DNA from: Tetmemena sp. SeJ-2015
Taxonomy: Eukaryota > Ciliophora > Spirotrichea > Sporadotrichida > Oxytrichidae
DNA: 17,127 nt
Direction: 5' to 3'
NCBI GenBank assembly: GCA_027382625.1
Contig: JAJKFJ010006890.1
Location: 1-17,127 of the forward strand
The notes below the pieces were generated by a model, which saw only the letters and a program-made list of their open reading frames with translations, searched no databases and had not been told where the DNA came from. The position numbers were made by a program, and so were the translations under genes. Position 1 is the first letter of the stretch. Each line of letters starts with the position of its first letter. Below, in pieces: positions 1-9,931 of this stretch.

Positions 1-121
1 AGATAGGATGGATCATGTAGTTATTTTTGAGTAATTTCGCGTTTGACTCGCATGATTATAAGTATTAATAAAGAAATTAATTATACACAACTTATTTTCA
101 CTTTCTTATCATATTATGGGG

Positions 122-138
122 TTTTGACTGCGTCAAAA
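122..138. repeat. Short perfect inverted repeat (hairpin)
   Basis: TTTTGAC at 122-128 and GTCAAAA at 132-138 are perfect inverted copies around a 3-nt TGC loop. They lie in the AT-rich stretch before the first gene (1-259), where I see no convincing coding exon. An open frame crosses the second half of this stretch, with a possible intron at about 141-169, but its composition looks less protein-like than the chosen start at 260. The hairpin could be part of a promoter, part of the 3' end of an upstream gene, or chance. Confidence 0.3.
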
Positions 139-259
139 AGTAAGTCAGTCTAAAATATTTACTTTCAGAATTCTCCTTGAATGATATCCTGAGAAATTTA
201 ACACTTCTTCTATATGATAAACACGTTTTAAATGGTTTCTTAGGAAGAAAGACCACTTT

Positions 260-2224
260 ATGGAAAAGGGCGTGGCTGATGATATTGTAGAACTACGGCT
301 CAAGCACTATTAAAATAGATAAATTGATCTACTCAACCGCATTCTAGAGGAAAGACGCAAGATCAGTAATATAATGTAATATCTCATTAATTTTAGAGAA
401 CAGAGACTTCGTGCATGATAAGTTGCAGACGCAGGCACAGAACTTCGCAAGCCAGACACTCAATAAAACTCAGCAGAGCAAATTCTTCTCTCCCCAGAAC
501 AATAAATCTCAGATGGGTAAGACAGCTGCTACCACTGGCCAAAGCTAGTTCGACTCTCAGAAGAGATTTGCATCTACTTCTAAGATATCTCACATCATCC
601 TCATCATAATCAGTATTAATTTATTTATTATAAGATGTTCATGTCTCCTTAGAACTTGAGAGGCTCCTTCGAAGACTAGTGGTCATTCAATTAGCACATT
701 GTCTATCTCTATTTTTATTCGAGCAGGATAAGATGCAGAAGTTCAAGCAGAAGAAGACTTTCAAAGCATAGATGGTGATAGACTTAGAGTACACCAAGCT
801 AATGCGAGACAGAGAGTATGAAGATCGCCTTAAAAAGATAGACAAAAAGCTCAAGGAGGAGCAGTAGTTCAGAAAAGAAATCAAACTCAAGCATGACCAC
901 AAACTTGAAATAGCAAAGACCAAAAATGAAAGCCATATTGTAGTGTATGTGCTCTTCACTTCTTCTTGATTGTAATAAAATGAGCAGTTGGCGAAGGACT
1001 AAGTGTGGCAGCAGCAGAAGTTAGCAGAGAGGGCGGAAAAGGATATGATGGCTAAGAGTGAGAAGCATCAGCAGCTGGAGAGACTGCGCATGCAAGAGCT
1101 GCGTAAGAGGGAGGAGGACTTCGAGCGCAAGAAACAACTGATAGACCAGATGCGTAGAGCTAGGGAACAAGAGGAGTAGAGAGCAGTGGCAGAGAACTTG
1201 GAAAGGTTCCAAGCCAAGATCAAAGAAGGGAGTGAGAAGCATAACTATCAACTCACACACATGATAATAGTCTACAAGTCTTTATCTTCTCTAAGTAATC
1301 AACTGCAGCGAGTGATTAGTGAAGCCAGGTTAAGAAACACGATTCAACACGAGAAGGTGGAGAAGTGGAAGGAGATGAAGGAGAAGCAGGACTAGGACGA
1401 AATGCGAGTGATGTTCTCCAATGAGGAGAAGTATCTCAAGAAGATGCAACGCATCGCCAAGAGCACCCACGATCTGCACTAGAAGATCAGAGAGAAGAAG
1501 CAGCTTAAGATGGAGAAATTGAACTAGAACAAGGCCCTGGAGGATGACTAGGTGGAGGTGAAGTTGAAGTCAATAATGCAGAAGTTTAAGTAGGCAGAGC
1601 AGAACGTGGAGCAAATCAGAGTAAGCCATTACTGACTTCATTTGAATTGGATCCTAAAATGTATTTGTAGAAAGATAAGGAGCACGAAATTCATCTTAAG
1701 CATGAACTCAGGAGGCTATATACATAGCCAAATGATTATTCATTTAATTTCTCATTTCCATGGAGGCTGAAAGAGGAAGACAGAAAGAAAGAGAGAGAAC
1801 GACAGGAGCGTCTTGATGTAAGTTAAACACCTATTCTATAATTGCATTCCAAATATACCTTTTCAACAAATTTTAAACTCGTGTATGTAGAAAATAAAGA
1901 AGCGACGAATCCTCAAGAAGACCAAAGAGACTCAGTCGCAGATAGACTTCTACCGCCAGTCGGAGCAGGAACTACAACGCAAGCGCATGCAGGAGAGTAT
2001 AAGAAGCATGATTGAGTTCAACTCCATGTTCCACACAGTTTAAACCGTCATTCAAGATAAGAATCTCCCAGTCAAGGAGAAAATAATTTTTAACAAACAT
2101 TAAAAAGGATCAATTGAAATTAATATGCATTGAGAAAAGCAAATTGCTGAGAGACCATTCACTCGAGATCAAACCTTAATTCATAGAAAAGAAAAAGAAG
2201 GGCGACAAGGATGTAGATAAGTGA
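260..2224 (+). CDS. Charged coiled-coil protein with seven introns, function unknown
   Basis: The start ATG at 260 has an in-frame UGA upstream at 215-217; the stop is UGA at 2222-2224. Introns inferred from frame and GT-AG ends: 366-396, 613-652, 679-726, 940-987, 1621-1670, 1818-1890 and 2071-2107. The splices keep one frame with many internal UAG/UAA codons read as Gln. The N-terminal part (MEKGVADDIVELRLKHY) is followed by a Gln/Ser-rich linker. From about 720 onward the protein is dominated by Lys, Glu, Arg and Gln in heptad-like patterns, indicating long coiled coils. The C-terminus is less repetitive (FYRQSEQELQRKRMQ, then IEFNSMFHTVQ) and ends in a Lys-rich tail. Intron 2 could instead end at the AG near 636, which keeps the frame. 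I recognise no family; a cytoskeletal or ciliary role is only a guess from the composition. It is tail-to-tail with the next gene, 129 nt away. Confidence 0.75.
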
Positions 2225-2353
2225 AGAACTCAAGCCTCTTAAAGATCAAAATATAGAAAGCAGAAAGCTGATACATAATCTAATATATTCCTTTATAAAT
2301 ACAGATGATTTGTTCCCAATTTTCAAAATATAAGAACGAAAATTTTAAATCTA

Positions 2354-3908
2354 TCATTTGAGGAGGGCATCAATTGCGTCTATCAAATTCTCTACTCTTT
2401 TAAAAACAAGCATAGAAATAAACCAATAAGAAGTATTTATATATCTTTGAACTTCTCCTTCCTTAGCAACTGGATTACTCAAAGTGTTGCTAGCGCCGGT
2501 TCTTTTTGAAAACGAGCCATTCATGTTTCCACCCATGAGATTGCTTCCTCCAGCAGGATTCTGTGTCCCACCATAGTTAAAATTGCCGAACTAAGGGGTT
2601 TGAGTATAACCACTGGTTCCTTGCCCATTTTACATGTAGCCCTTGTAAGAAGGCACTGGAGGTGCTTAGTTTTAAGAATGGAAAGAATTCTAAAGCTGCT
2701 ACTGCTATTGTTGATATTGAGGTGGTTGCTAGTGATAAGACTGGTTTGTTGATTGCTGATTAAAGAAGCTACCTTAATTTCCTTATGCTCCGCCCTATGG
2801 GTAAATCAGAGGCTATTGAAGTGAGGACTAGTTGCGATAGAACTAAGTGTAGCTAGTCATCGGAGGTTAACCTCCATAGTACAGATTTTAGTTGTTGAAG
2901 CTTTAAGAAGAAGGCTGATTAGCAAATCTAGAAACAGGTGATAGCTTTCTCTAAAGCATTTACTATTGTTATTGAGATTGGAAGTTATTGTTCCCCTAAG
3001 ATTAATTGTAAGAGCTCATGGGTCTACTCTGATTATTGCTATTTTGAAAGTTAACAGTGCGCTGAGTTGGATAGTAGCCCGATTAGTTATTAGGATTGCC
3101 TCCGTTATTTTACGGGTAGCCTCTATCAGTTTGCGTCCTTGAGTTTTATCTATAAGGCATGGGTGGCAATCCACTTTGCGTACCTCTGTTTTGAGATCCC
3201 TACCGACCGTTTCCATTGAATGACCTATTACCTCCGCTGCCTTAGTAATCTTAGTCTCTTTCATTCAGCTAGTCTTACTCATACTGCTATTATGCACCCT
3301 CATCGTCAGAGTAGTATTGCTGATCCTGCTGCTACCTTCTATTGGGGGAAAAACTCCTTTGCCTCTCCTCTGCACCCATGGGTGGATGATAATTCCTAGG
3401 TGGTTCATCATAGTCTCTCCTCGTAAAGGGCAGTGGTTTCTTAATCGGAGAGTACTTCGTGTGTACCTTCTCCACTGTAAAGGTAACATCATCCAGTTCT
3501 TTATTGATATCTCTGAGTGTGCTTATCAAGGATTGGTAGCCACTTGGCTTAGGAAGAGGAGGCAACACTTTCTTAGTCTCCTCCTCATCGTCGCCGTCAA
3601 CTCATTACAAATATGATGATCAATCTTGTCTCAAATTTTCAACTGCGTTATCTTTGCCCTTCTTCTTTTTCTTTTTGCCATCTGAGTCAGAGTCAGAGTC
3701 AGACTCATCATCGTCGCTCCCAGATCCACTTCCTGAACCTGATTCGTCATCCCCCGAACCGGAGCCTGAACCAGAGCCAGACTCGTTCTCTTCCTCCTCC
3801 TCTTCCTCTTCTTCCTCAGACCCTGATCTATCTTCTTCTATACAATCCGTTTAGCTTATTCAACTTCTTATTTTCGAATTTTTCTTTATGGTTACCTGAA
3901 TCAGACAT
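2354..3908 (-). CDS. Acidic S/G/D-repeat protein with a Gln/Asn-rich prion-like tail
   Basis: It starts with MSDS at 3908. A 58-nt intron (3838-3895) joins this to an acidic exon with a run of about nine Glu, then Ser-Gly repeats, Asp-Glu stretches, (Ser-Asp)n and a Lys cluster (GKKKKKKGK). A second splice is needed near 3560-3625; its exact ends are uncertain. The central part (KKVLPPLPKPSGYQSLISTL, then a Pro/Arg/Tyr-rich stretch) looks globular or linear-motif-like. The rest is low-complexity Gln, Asn, Gly, Tyr and Ser, with dozens of Gln encoded by TAA or TAG. The unspliced C-terminus ends at UGA 2354-2356. A 56-nt GT-AG segment (2397-2452) could be an intron, moving the stop to 2370-2372. 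The composition resembles RNA-granule or nuclear scaffold proteins, but no conserved domain is recognised. It is divergently transcribed from the heat shock factor gene. Confidence 0.75.
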
Positions 3909-4497
3909 GTTTTAAGAATAATGAGTTAGTTTAATTTAAATTTAATTTATTCTAAAAGCAGCAGGCTTTAATTCAAATTTAATAAATGCAATCTCGGATT
4001 TTATAATAACAATTTATTAAAAGTGATTAATCTCGCACTCTCTCTCTAGTAAATTATTATTGCATGAAGTCTCGCTAGTGAATAGTAGTCGCCTATCTAT
4101 TATAAAAATTTAAGGGATCCTTCTCAAATTATAATAAACAAAAAATACTTAAGTGAACATCAGAAAATAGAACGCATCATATTTTAAACTTTAATTAAAA
4201 TAAATATATATACAAATCTGAGATCATTATAATGATACCAATTCGAAAAAGGAATATTCTAGAATATTCTAGACTATCGAATATTCCTAAAATACTGATA
4301 TACATACTTGCATATTATCAAATTATAATAATTGCTAGAATTTTCCAGAAAAGAGAGAGTCTTTTAATTTTTAATTGATCTTCTTGGTCTTGCTTTCACC
4401 AGCCCTTGCACCCTTAAACTCTCAAAAAACCTCACACGCACCCCAGAAACTATTTCCAAACACTCTCAACATCAAGTACTAGACTAACTTTCCAAAG
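3909..4497. promoter_or_regulatory. AT-rich divergent intergenic region between two genes
   Basis: This 589-nt stretch separates the divergent start codons at 3908 (-) and 4498 (+). It is AT-rich and stop-dense, with no coding signal that I can follow. It contains a heat shock element at 4252-4269 and a TATA-like run (AAATATATATAC) around 4202-4213. It presumably holds the promoters of both genes. I see no RNA gene in it. Confidence 0.6.
4252..4269. promoter_or_regulatory. Perfect four-unit heat shock element upstream of the HSF gene
   Basis: The sequence GAATATTCTAGAATATTC is exactly GAA-nn-TTC-nn-GAA-nn-TTC, the alternating 5-bp-spaced array bound by heat shock factor trimers. Degenerate units follow in the same phase (GAC at 4272, TCG at 4277), and another GAA-TA-TTC lies at 4279-4286. 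It sits 229 nt upstream of the start codon of a gene encoding a heat shock factor. It is also in the promoter region shared with the divergent gene at 3908. Confidence 0.8.
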
Positions 4498-7400
4498 ATG
4501 AGTAAAAATTAGCACCACACATCATCCACCACCAACTCCAGACATCCTAAGAGCGCACACAAAGAAACCAATCACGCACCTTCCTCAGCTCAGGCTAAGG
4601 GAGAGCAGAATGTACACTAGCCAACAAACTAGAAGGCTCAACAGCAACATGCGAATGAAGCAAAAATGGAAAACTCACAATTCACGAACGTACCCAGTTT
4701 CTTGGTTAAGACATTCGACATTGTTAATGTAAGTCAACTTAATAAGTTAGTAGAGGCAAGCTCAATAATTAAAAGTACAGCCAGAAAGATTCGTAAGGGT
4801 GCTTCGCAGGCATACCGACCGACGTAATTGGCTGGGGGGTGGAGGAGTGGAGATTATTAAATTCAAATTAATCAAATATTAATATAACACCACCCCTTAA
4901 ACAACTTAAGATATAACTCACTCCCCCTATCTTGAATTGAGAAATATCAAGTCCTATTTTCTAGAGTTAGATTTTCTAAATTCTCATTTCATTATCCTGT
5001 GTTTCATAGATTGCTTAATGTTTCTATAGGATCCAACTTACGATAACATAATTTGCTGGAACGAAACAGAAGATGGCTTCATAGTGAAACAACCTAACGA
5101 ATTTGCAGAAAAGATTTTACCTAAGTTCTTCAAGCACAACAACTTTTCCTCCTTTGTGAGGCAGTTGAATATGTACGACTTCCACAAAACGAGGAACAAC
5201 TCTAATGAACACTGCTTTCAACATAGCCTATTCAAGAAACATCAAAAGTAAGTATCTTTAATAATTATTCATCAATGATTTACATGAACTTGCTTATAGG
5301 CACTTGCTTGTGGATATAAAGAGAAAAAACGCAATTCCTCAGGCTGAGAAAATGATGCCGCAGTATACTCATCCAATGGGAGGCTATCCTCATGGACACA
5401 TGATATAACCTGGTCATCAAGGATTCATGAAGTATTAGGCTAATGGCCAAAAGGCAGGCGCTCCAATCCCAATCGAATACGGAGCCTATGATCTATATAA
5501 ATTTGAGAACAATTACAAAATAAATGCAGTAAAAGAGTAAATAATCCATAATGAGTAATTTCATTAAACTAAGAGAAGAAGTTCCTCAGCTGACTCTACT
5601 AAGAGTGACCTTATTTATTGCAGAGGACCTGGGAACTGCAACCACTTCTGCTAACCAAAGTGAGAATAGAATGAAGCAGAATCCTTAAAACCAATTCCAT
5701 CAATTTCAGAGCCTAACGATGAGCAGCAATAGCAACAGTTTAACTACACGCAAGCTTAATATTTTTAACAATAGAGGAATGAAAATAAATCATCTGAGTT
5801 TTGCACCAAGCCTCATTTCCAACAGGGACCAACTTGCTTTCACTAGAATATCATATTTCCTCAGTAATACAACAACCTCAAAACAAGCCATTCTTATCTA
5901 CATAATCCATCGCATTTAAGATAGGAGCCAGTCTAACCAGCAGTCAGTAATTAGCTTGGTCGTCTCTAACAAAACTAGAATCATGATGGCGGCCATGAAG
6001 ATTCCATTTTTGAATAAGTTAGTTGTCAAAATTTGCATTATAAGCCTTACTTGAATCAGTAAAGTAACAGTAATTTTTAAAAGTATGATGACCTCGATGG
6101 GGAAGGCTCAGCTGCTATGGGAGGAGATATGATGCAGCAGCAATCTGCTATGTTCCAAGGCATAGACATCCAAAGAATCAAGGATTATGTAAGCAATTAA
6201 ATCTTTCTATCTATTTGACTTAAACCAATACCACTTTTTTAGATGATGAACTCTGAGGCAAGATTCGCTCAGCAAGAAGAGAAAACCAAGGAGCTAGAGT
6301 AAAAGCTAAAGTAGTATCAGCAAATGAATACTCAACTCTTGAGTGAAGTGCAGAGATTGAGAGAAAGAGATTAGAACTTCGACAAGACTCTCAACTTGCT
6401 CTACTTATTCGTGAATAACTCTTCACTTGGATTCAACTTAGGAGGAGGAACCAGGGAAATCATGAATCATCAGCAGTTTCCAAATGCAAGTGCCAATGGT
6501 TCACTCAATCAGAACAGTTCTTCGCACAATGCTTCTGGAACCAGAGGCAGTGGTGGAAGTGGGAACTTATTTAGCTAGAATAGCTCAAACAATAAAGAGG
6601 ATACTTAGTTAGGAGCAGGCCATTAGAGGAATAAAAGTGGTGAGGCCTAAGCTGCAGGAGCTGCAGTTTCTGAATCTCTGGTACTGAGCAACAGATAAGA
6701 CTCTGCTTCTACAAATGACTTTATCAATATGCTTACGAGGATGATTAACAACAACCCTGCTATAATTTCAACTTTCCTCTAGGCAATTGCCAACGGCAGC
6801 CTTGGTGGCTAAATGACCCAGGGAACTCAGAGCATACAAATGGTCTTTGAGTAGATTCTAAAGGTCTTAACTACTGGAAGTAACTAGGCTCACTCGAAGC
6901 ATAATATATTCCCTCACTCACACACTTTCGACAATGACAATTTGAGTCTCTTCAGTTAAACTCAGAGCTAAAGTGTCCCTCCTTAAAGAAGTAAGCTAAG
7001 ATTTAGTCTCTTTTTTCTTAACTTTAGCTTTAGACTTTAGCGCAAATCCTTTAGGCGGCCTAGGTTCAGGAAACAGATAAGCAGGAGGATTCCAGGCGAC
7101 TAGGAATTAATTCCCTTAGATCACTAACCAAAGCATGATTAGGGACACACCACCTAACATGTCACCTAACCCTTATAACAATTTTGAAGATCTCGATAAG
7201 GTAAGTTCTTCATCTAAATGTTTGTATAATTTTTTCAATATAGAGTTCGTTTAAGAATCTTTTCGGAGGTAAGACTCCATCTGAGTATTCTTTCGACCAC
7301 TTGCACATGACAGGTTCAAAGCTCCACGCTCCCATCGCTCATAGAATGTCTAGGACAAATTCCATGGCCGGTTCCTTAGCTGCATCTGAAGACGCCTCTC

Positions 7401-7993
7401 TCTTCCTTAATAAGGACGCAAATCACTATGCACAAAATAACAATCTGCTAGGCCATTAAACTTCGCCTGGGTAAGCTCTTTCGGAGGTAGATTCAGATGC
7501 CTAGAGGAAGCGTATCAGTTAGGAGATTAAGAAAGCATTCGATGACTATCTCTCCACTTCTAAACCTCAGGTGGCCGCATCTAATAATACCAACTAAGGC
7601 TTGTTTGGAGCTCTCTTTAATAACTAAGCTGCTCAGAGTAGTGTTGACTATGCGAGTAATCACAATGTTGAGTTTGAGACTATCTCTAATTCAAGCAAGG
7701 CAAACAGCTCTGCAACAGGCAGAACTGCTCGAACAAAGTAAACTAAGATGATTTCTGATGCTGGGAGCACCAAGAGCGTACCAATAGCCAATATCTTCAA
7801 TAACAACGCAGCTGCAGCCATGTCCTCGTCTCAATCTAACCCAGAGAACACAGGCTCCTTTAATCATAGCAGTCTTAGTCTTTTAGGAAAGAGAGAAGCA
7901 AATACTAGTTCAGAGAGTATGGCTTAAGTGGGCATAAAACCTGAGAACGAGATTACTATGAATGGATAAGCTAATAAAAGAGCCAAAAAGTGA
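4498..7993 (+). CDS. Heat shock transcription factor (HSF-type DNA-binding domain)
   Basis: The protein has about 979 residues and its spliced length is an exact multiple of three. Inferred introns: 4729-5029, 5248-5299, 5605-5623, 5660-5709, 6189-6242, 6991-7027 and 7201-7243. After a polar N-terminus of about 55 residues comes the HSF DNA-binding domain: [25 protein letters not shown], the recognition-helix region [15 protein letters not shown], and [17 protein letters not shown] Gln-rich linker leads to a coiled coil (exon from 6243; [20 protein letters not shown]) matching the HR-A/B trimerization region, followed by an aliphatic stretch ([12 protein letters not shown]). The long C-terminal half is Ser/Asn/Gln-rich with basic clusters that could be nuclear localization signals (QRKRISQEIKK near 7500; NKRAKK at the end). 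The stop is UGA at 7991-7993. It should bind GAA/TTC arrays as a trimer and activate chaperone genes. The two introns around 5605-5709 are the least certain. Confidence 0.93.
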
Positions 7994-8153
7994 TTGCTAT
8001 CATTGAAAGTGAAAAATAACTAATTCAATCTCTTCATCATCGTGAACATATATTTCTTTTGATCATTTTACGAATCTTATATTTTGACTTTCTCTAGTGA
8101 TCTTTAATTTAATAAAAGTTAATAGATGATAGCAAATCGAAGAAGTGAGTTAC

Positions 8154-9856
8154 TCAGTTTTATTGTGATACAAGTTTCTATAGTACAACACTCTATGTGA
8201 GTTTACTGGAGTTACCTCCTTGAATTACGTTCTATATGAATTGCTCCTCCTTGAAGCCAATTCTAAGTTGAGGATCTTACTTTTCCTAGTTCGACCTCTC
8301 TTTGAGCCTCTTCTTAAGCTATTGGTTAAAAAGTGTCTGCTCTATCTTACCTAACTGCTCTGTCAAGTTCTCCTCTAAGTTCACTTCCAAATTTTCAACA
8401 ATTCCTTATATGCAGGATTCATTTAAAAGTAATAATTTTGAGGGTTGAACTTTTCTGTCTTGAGTACTATCTTTTCCACAGTCTTTGTTTCAATCGGGTA
8501 ATATTCGCAAGCCTGCTGATTGTACTTCCTTATTATGAAAAGCCCAGTTTTGTAGTATACTACATCCCAGATTGTGCCCCGCAGAGGCAGGTTCAAAATT
8601 CTGAAATCTTTCTCCTCTACATGCTCGTTCTTTGTCAAGTCCAAGAATGTGTTCACATAAAGAGTGGCTACTTTATCATAAGTAGAAACTATCAAAAGCT
8701 CGTGTGGTTGGTAGGGCTACATCTTGCCACCCACTTCCTTATAGATAAAGACCCCAGGTGCATCTTGCTTCTCTTAGACTTGGTAGTTCTTCCTAATCTA
8801 GCGCTTGTCCACCTTAGCATTTGCATCATAGGTTGAACCTCCGAAGATCTCCATGTCAAGAGCCAGGAAAGCAGTTTAGCTCATTTTATTGAGTGGGTGC
8901 TTGAGTGAGATAGATAGTATCTCCCACACATCCTCTAGGCTGTTATACCTCTCGATGGTTGTGTTCAAGGCTTGATTATACATAAATATAGTGATCGAAG
9001 CAGCCGCCAAAAGCGTAGATGAAGTGACTTGCCTAGTGGCAGAAGGCACTCATGTCTGCTCGCTCGAAAGCTAAGGAAGCAGCTCGAGACCACTGGTTGC
9101 GATCGTAGTCATAAACCTCAGTCGATTTTACAATAGATTTGTTGAGGGAAAAGCCTCCGAAAGCGTATACTTTGTGCTAGCATACAACCAAAGCTTTTTA
9201 CATTATAAGTATAATGATTTAATTAGATATCTAAGCATGTTTGTAACGGGGTATCTCCATTGGAGCACCTTGGTTGAGGAAGTTCTTTCTTGTATTGAAG
9301 ATGAATGCGAATTAAACTGGCTCACCGTCATCTACATCGCCCTTTCTTTAATTATCTTGCATACAATTATGGATTATAAATAATCTTAGTCCTCCTGAAA
9401 AGAGCACTGTTCCATTCTTGCAGTCCACCCAAGATATTTATAAAATCAAATTCATCTTTACTTTAAAAGATGCTTTTAAAGAAGGAAACTTGAAGAAGAG
9501 ATATTTTTCGAGTCTGAATGGCTTGATGAAATGCAGTTCCAAGTCTATTCGGAATATCCAATAATTCTATCAATTATGAATAATATGACATCTTCGTTCA
9601 TATAGCAGACTACATTCTCAGTCCTGTCCTTAATTGATGGCAGGACTGAGTAGTAGTCCATAGCTTGCTCGTAAGTTTCAACCTTGCCCAAGCCATTTAC
9701 CATGCTCACAGCAAACGGGGATAGGCCTGATGGTCTGTTGACATCTGAGACTGGGTGACCTGAGTCAGATGTGGTGTTATACTTCTGCTGCAAGTTTATG
9801 TTCCTCGTCTTCTCGTGATGAGAGAATGAGAATAGGTTCTCCAGTGTCTTCTCCAT
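8154..9856 (-). CDS. Kelch-repeat protein with two frame changes
   Basis: The start is taken as ATG at 9856 (MEKTLENLFSFS), but the frame is open upstream to a UGA at 9932. A 23-nt intron (9567-9589) joins CYMNED to NYWIFRIDLEL. Kelch signatures follow: NGTVLFSGGL, then KVYAFGGFS with STEVYDYDRNQWS, then FIYAFGGCFDHYIY, then NTTIERYNSLEDVWEIL with MEIFGG. These indicate a beta-propeller, usually a protein-interaction scaffold. The FIYAFGG frame and the NTTIERYN frame differ by +1 near 8975-8990, with no GT-AG solution that keeps both motifs. A second change (+2 or -1) near 8381-8400 leads to a charged, coiled-coil-like C-terminus ending at UGA 8154-8156. The gene may therefore be frameshifted, a pseudogene, or affected by sequence errors. 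It is tail-to-tail with the heat shock factor gene. Confidence 0.75.
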
Positions 9857-9931
9857 GTAGTGCTGCTTAGTCTGTTCAAATCCGTTTAAAATGCTCCTCT
9901 CTCCCACTAGAGTATATTAAAGTGTAGTCAC

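Noticed and set aside
60..420. An alternative upstream start for the first gene, with an intron at about 141-169
   Set aside because: The frame is open, but its translation is hydrophobic and irregular. The ATG at 260 gives a charged, helical N-terminus with an in-frame UGA upstream and a clean first intron.
3613..3915. Plus-strand Ser/Pro/Leu-rich frames opposite the acidic repeat
   Set aside because: They are the complement of the Glu, Ser-Gly and Ser-Asp codon repeats of the minus-strand gene. No independent start or domain is visible.
4790..4850. A tRNA or other structured RNA in the first HSF intron
   Set aside because: The GC-rich patch does not fold into a cloverleaf by eye, and I see no A-box or B-box promoter.
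9380..9440. A 19-nt intron in the Kelch gene (GTATGCAAGATAATTAAAG)
   Set aside because: It joins two open stretches, but a single frame already runs through this region without it and gives a better Kelch motif (NGTVLFSGGL).
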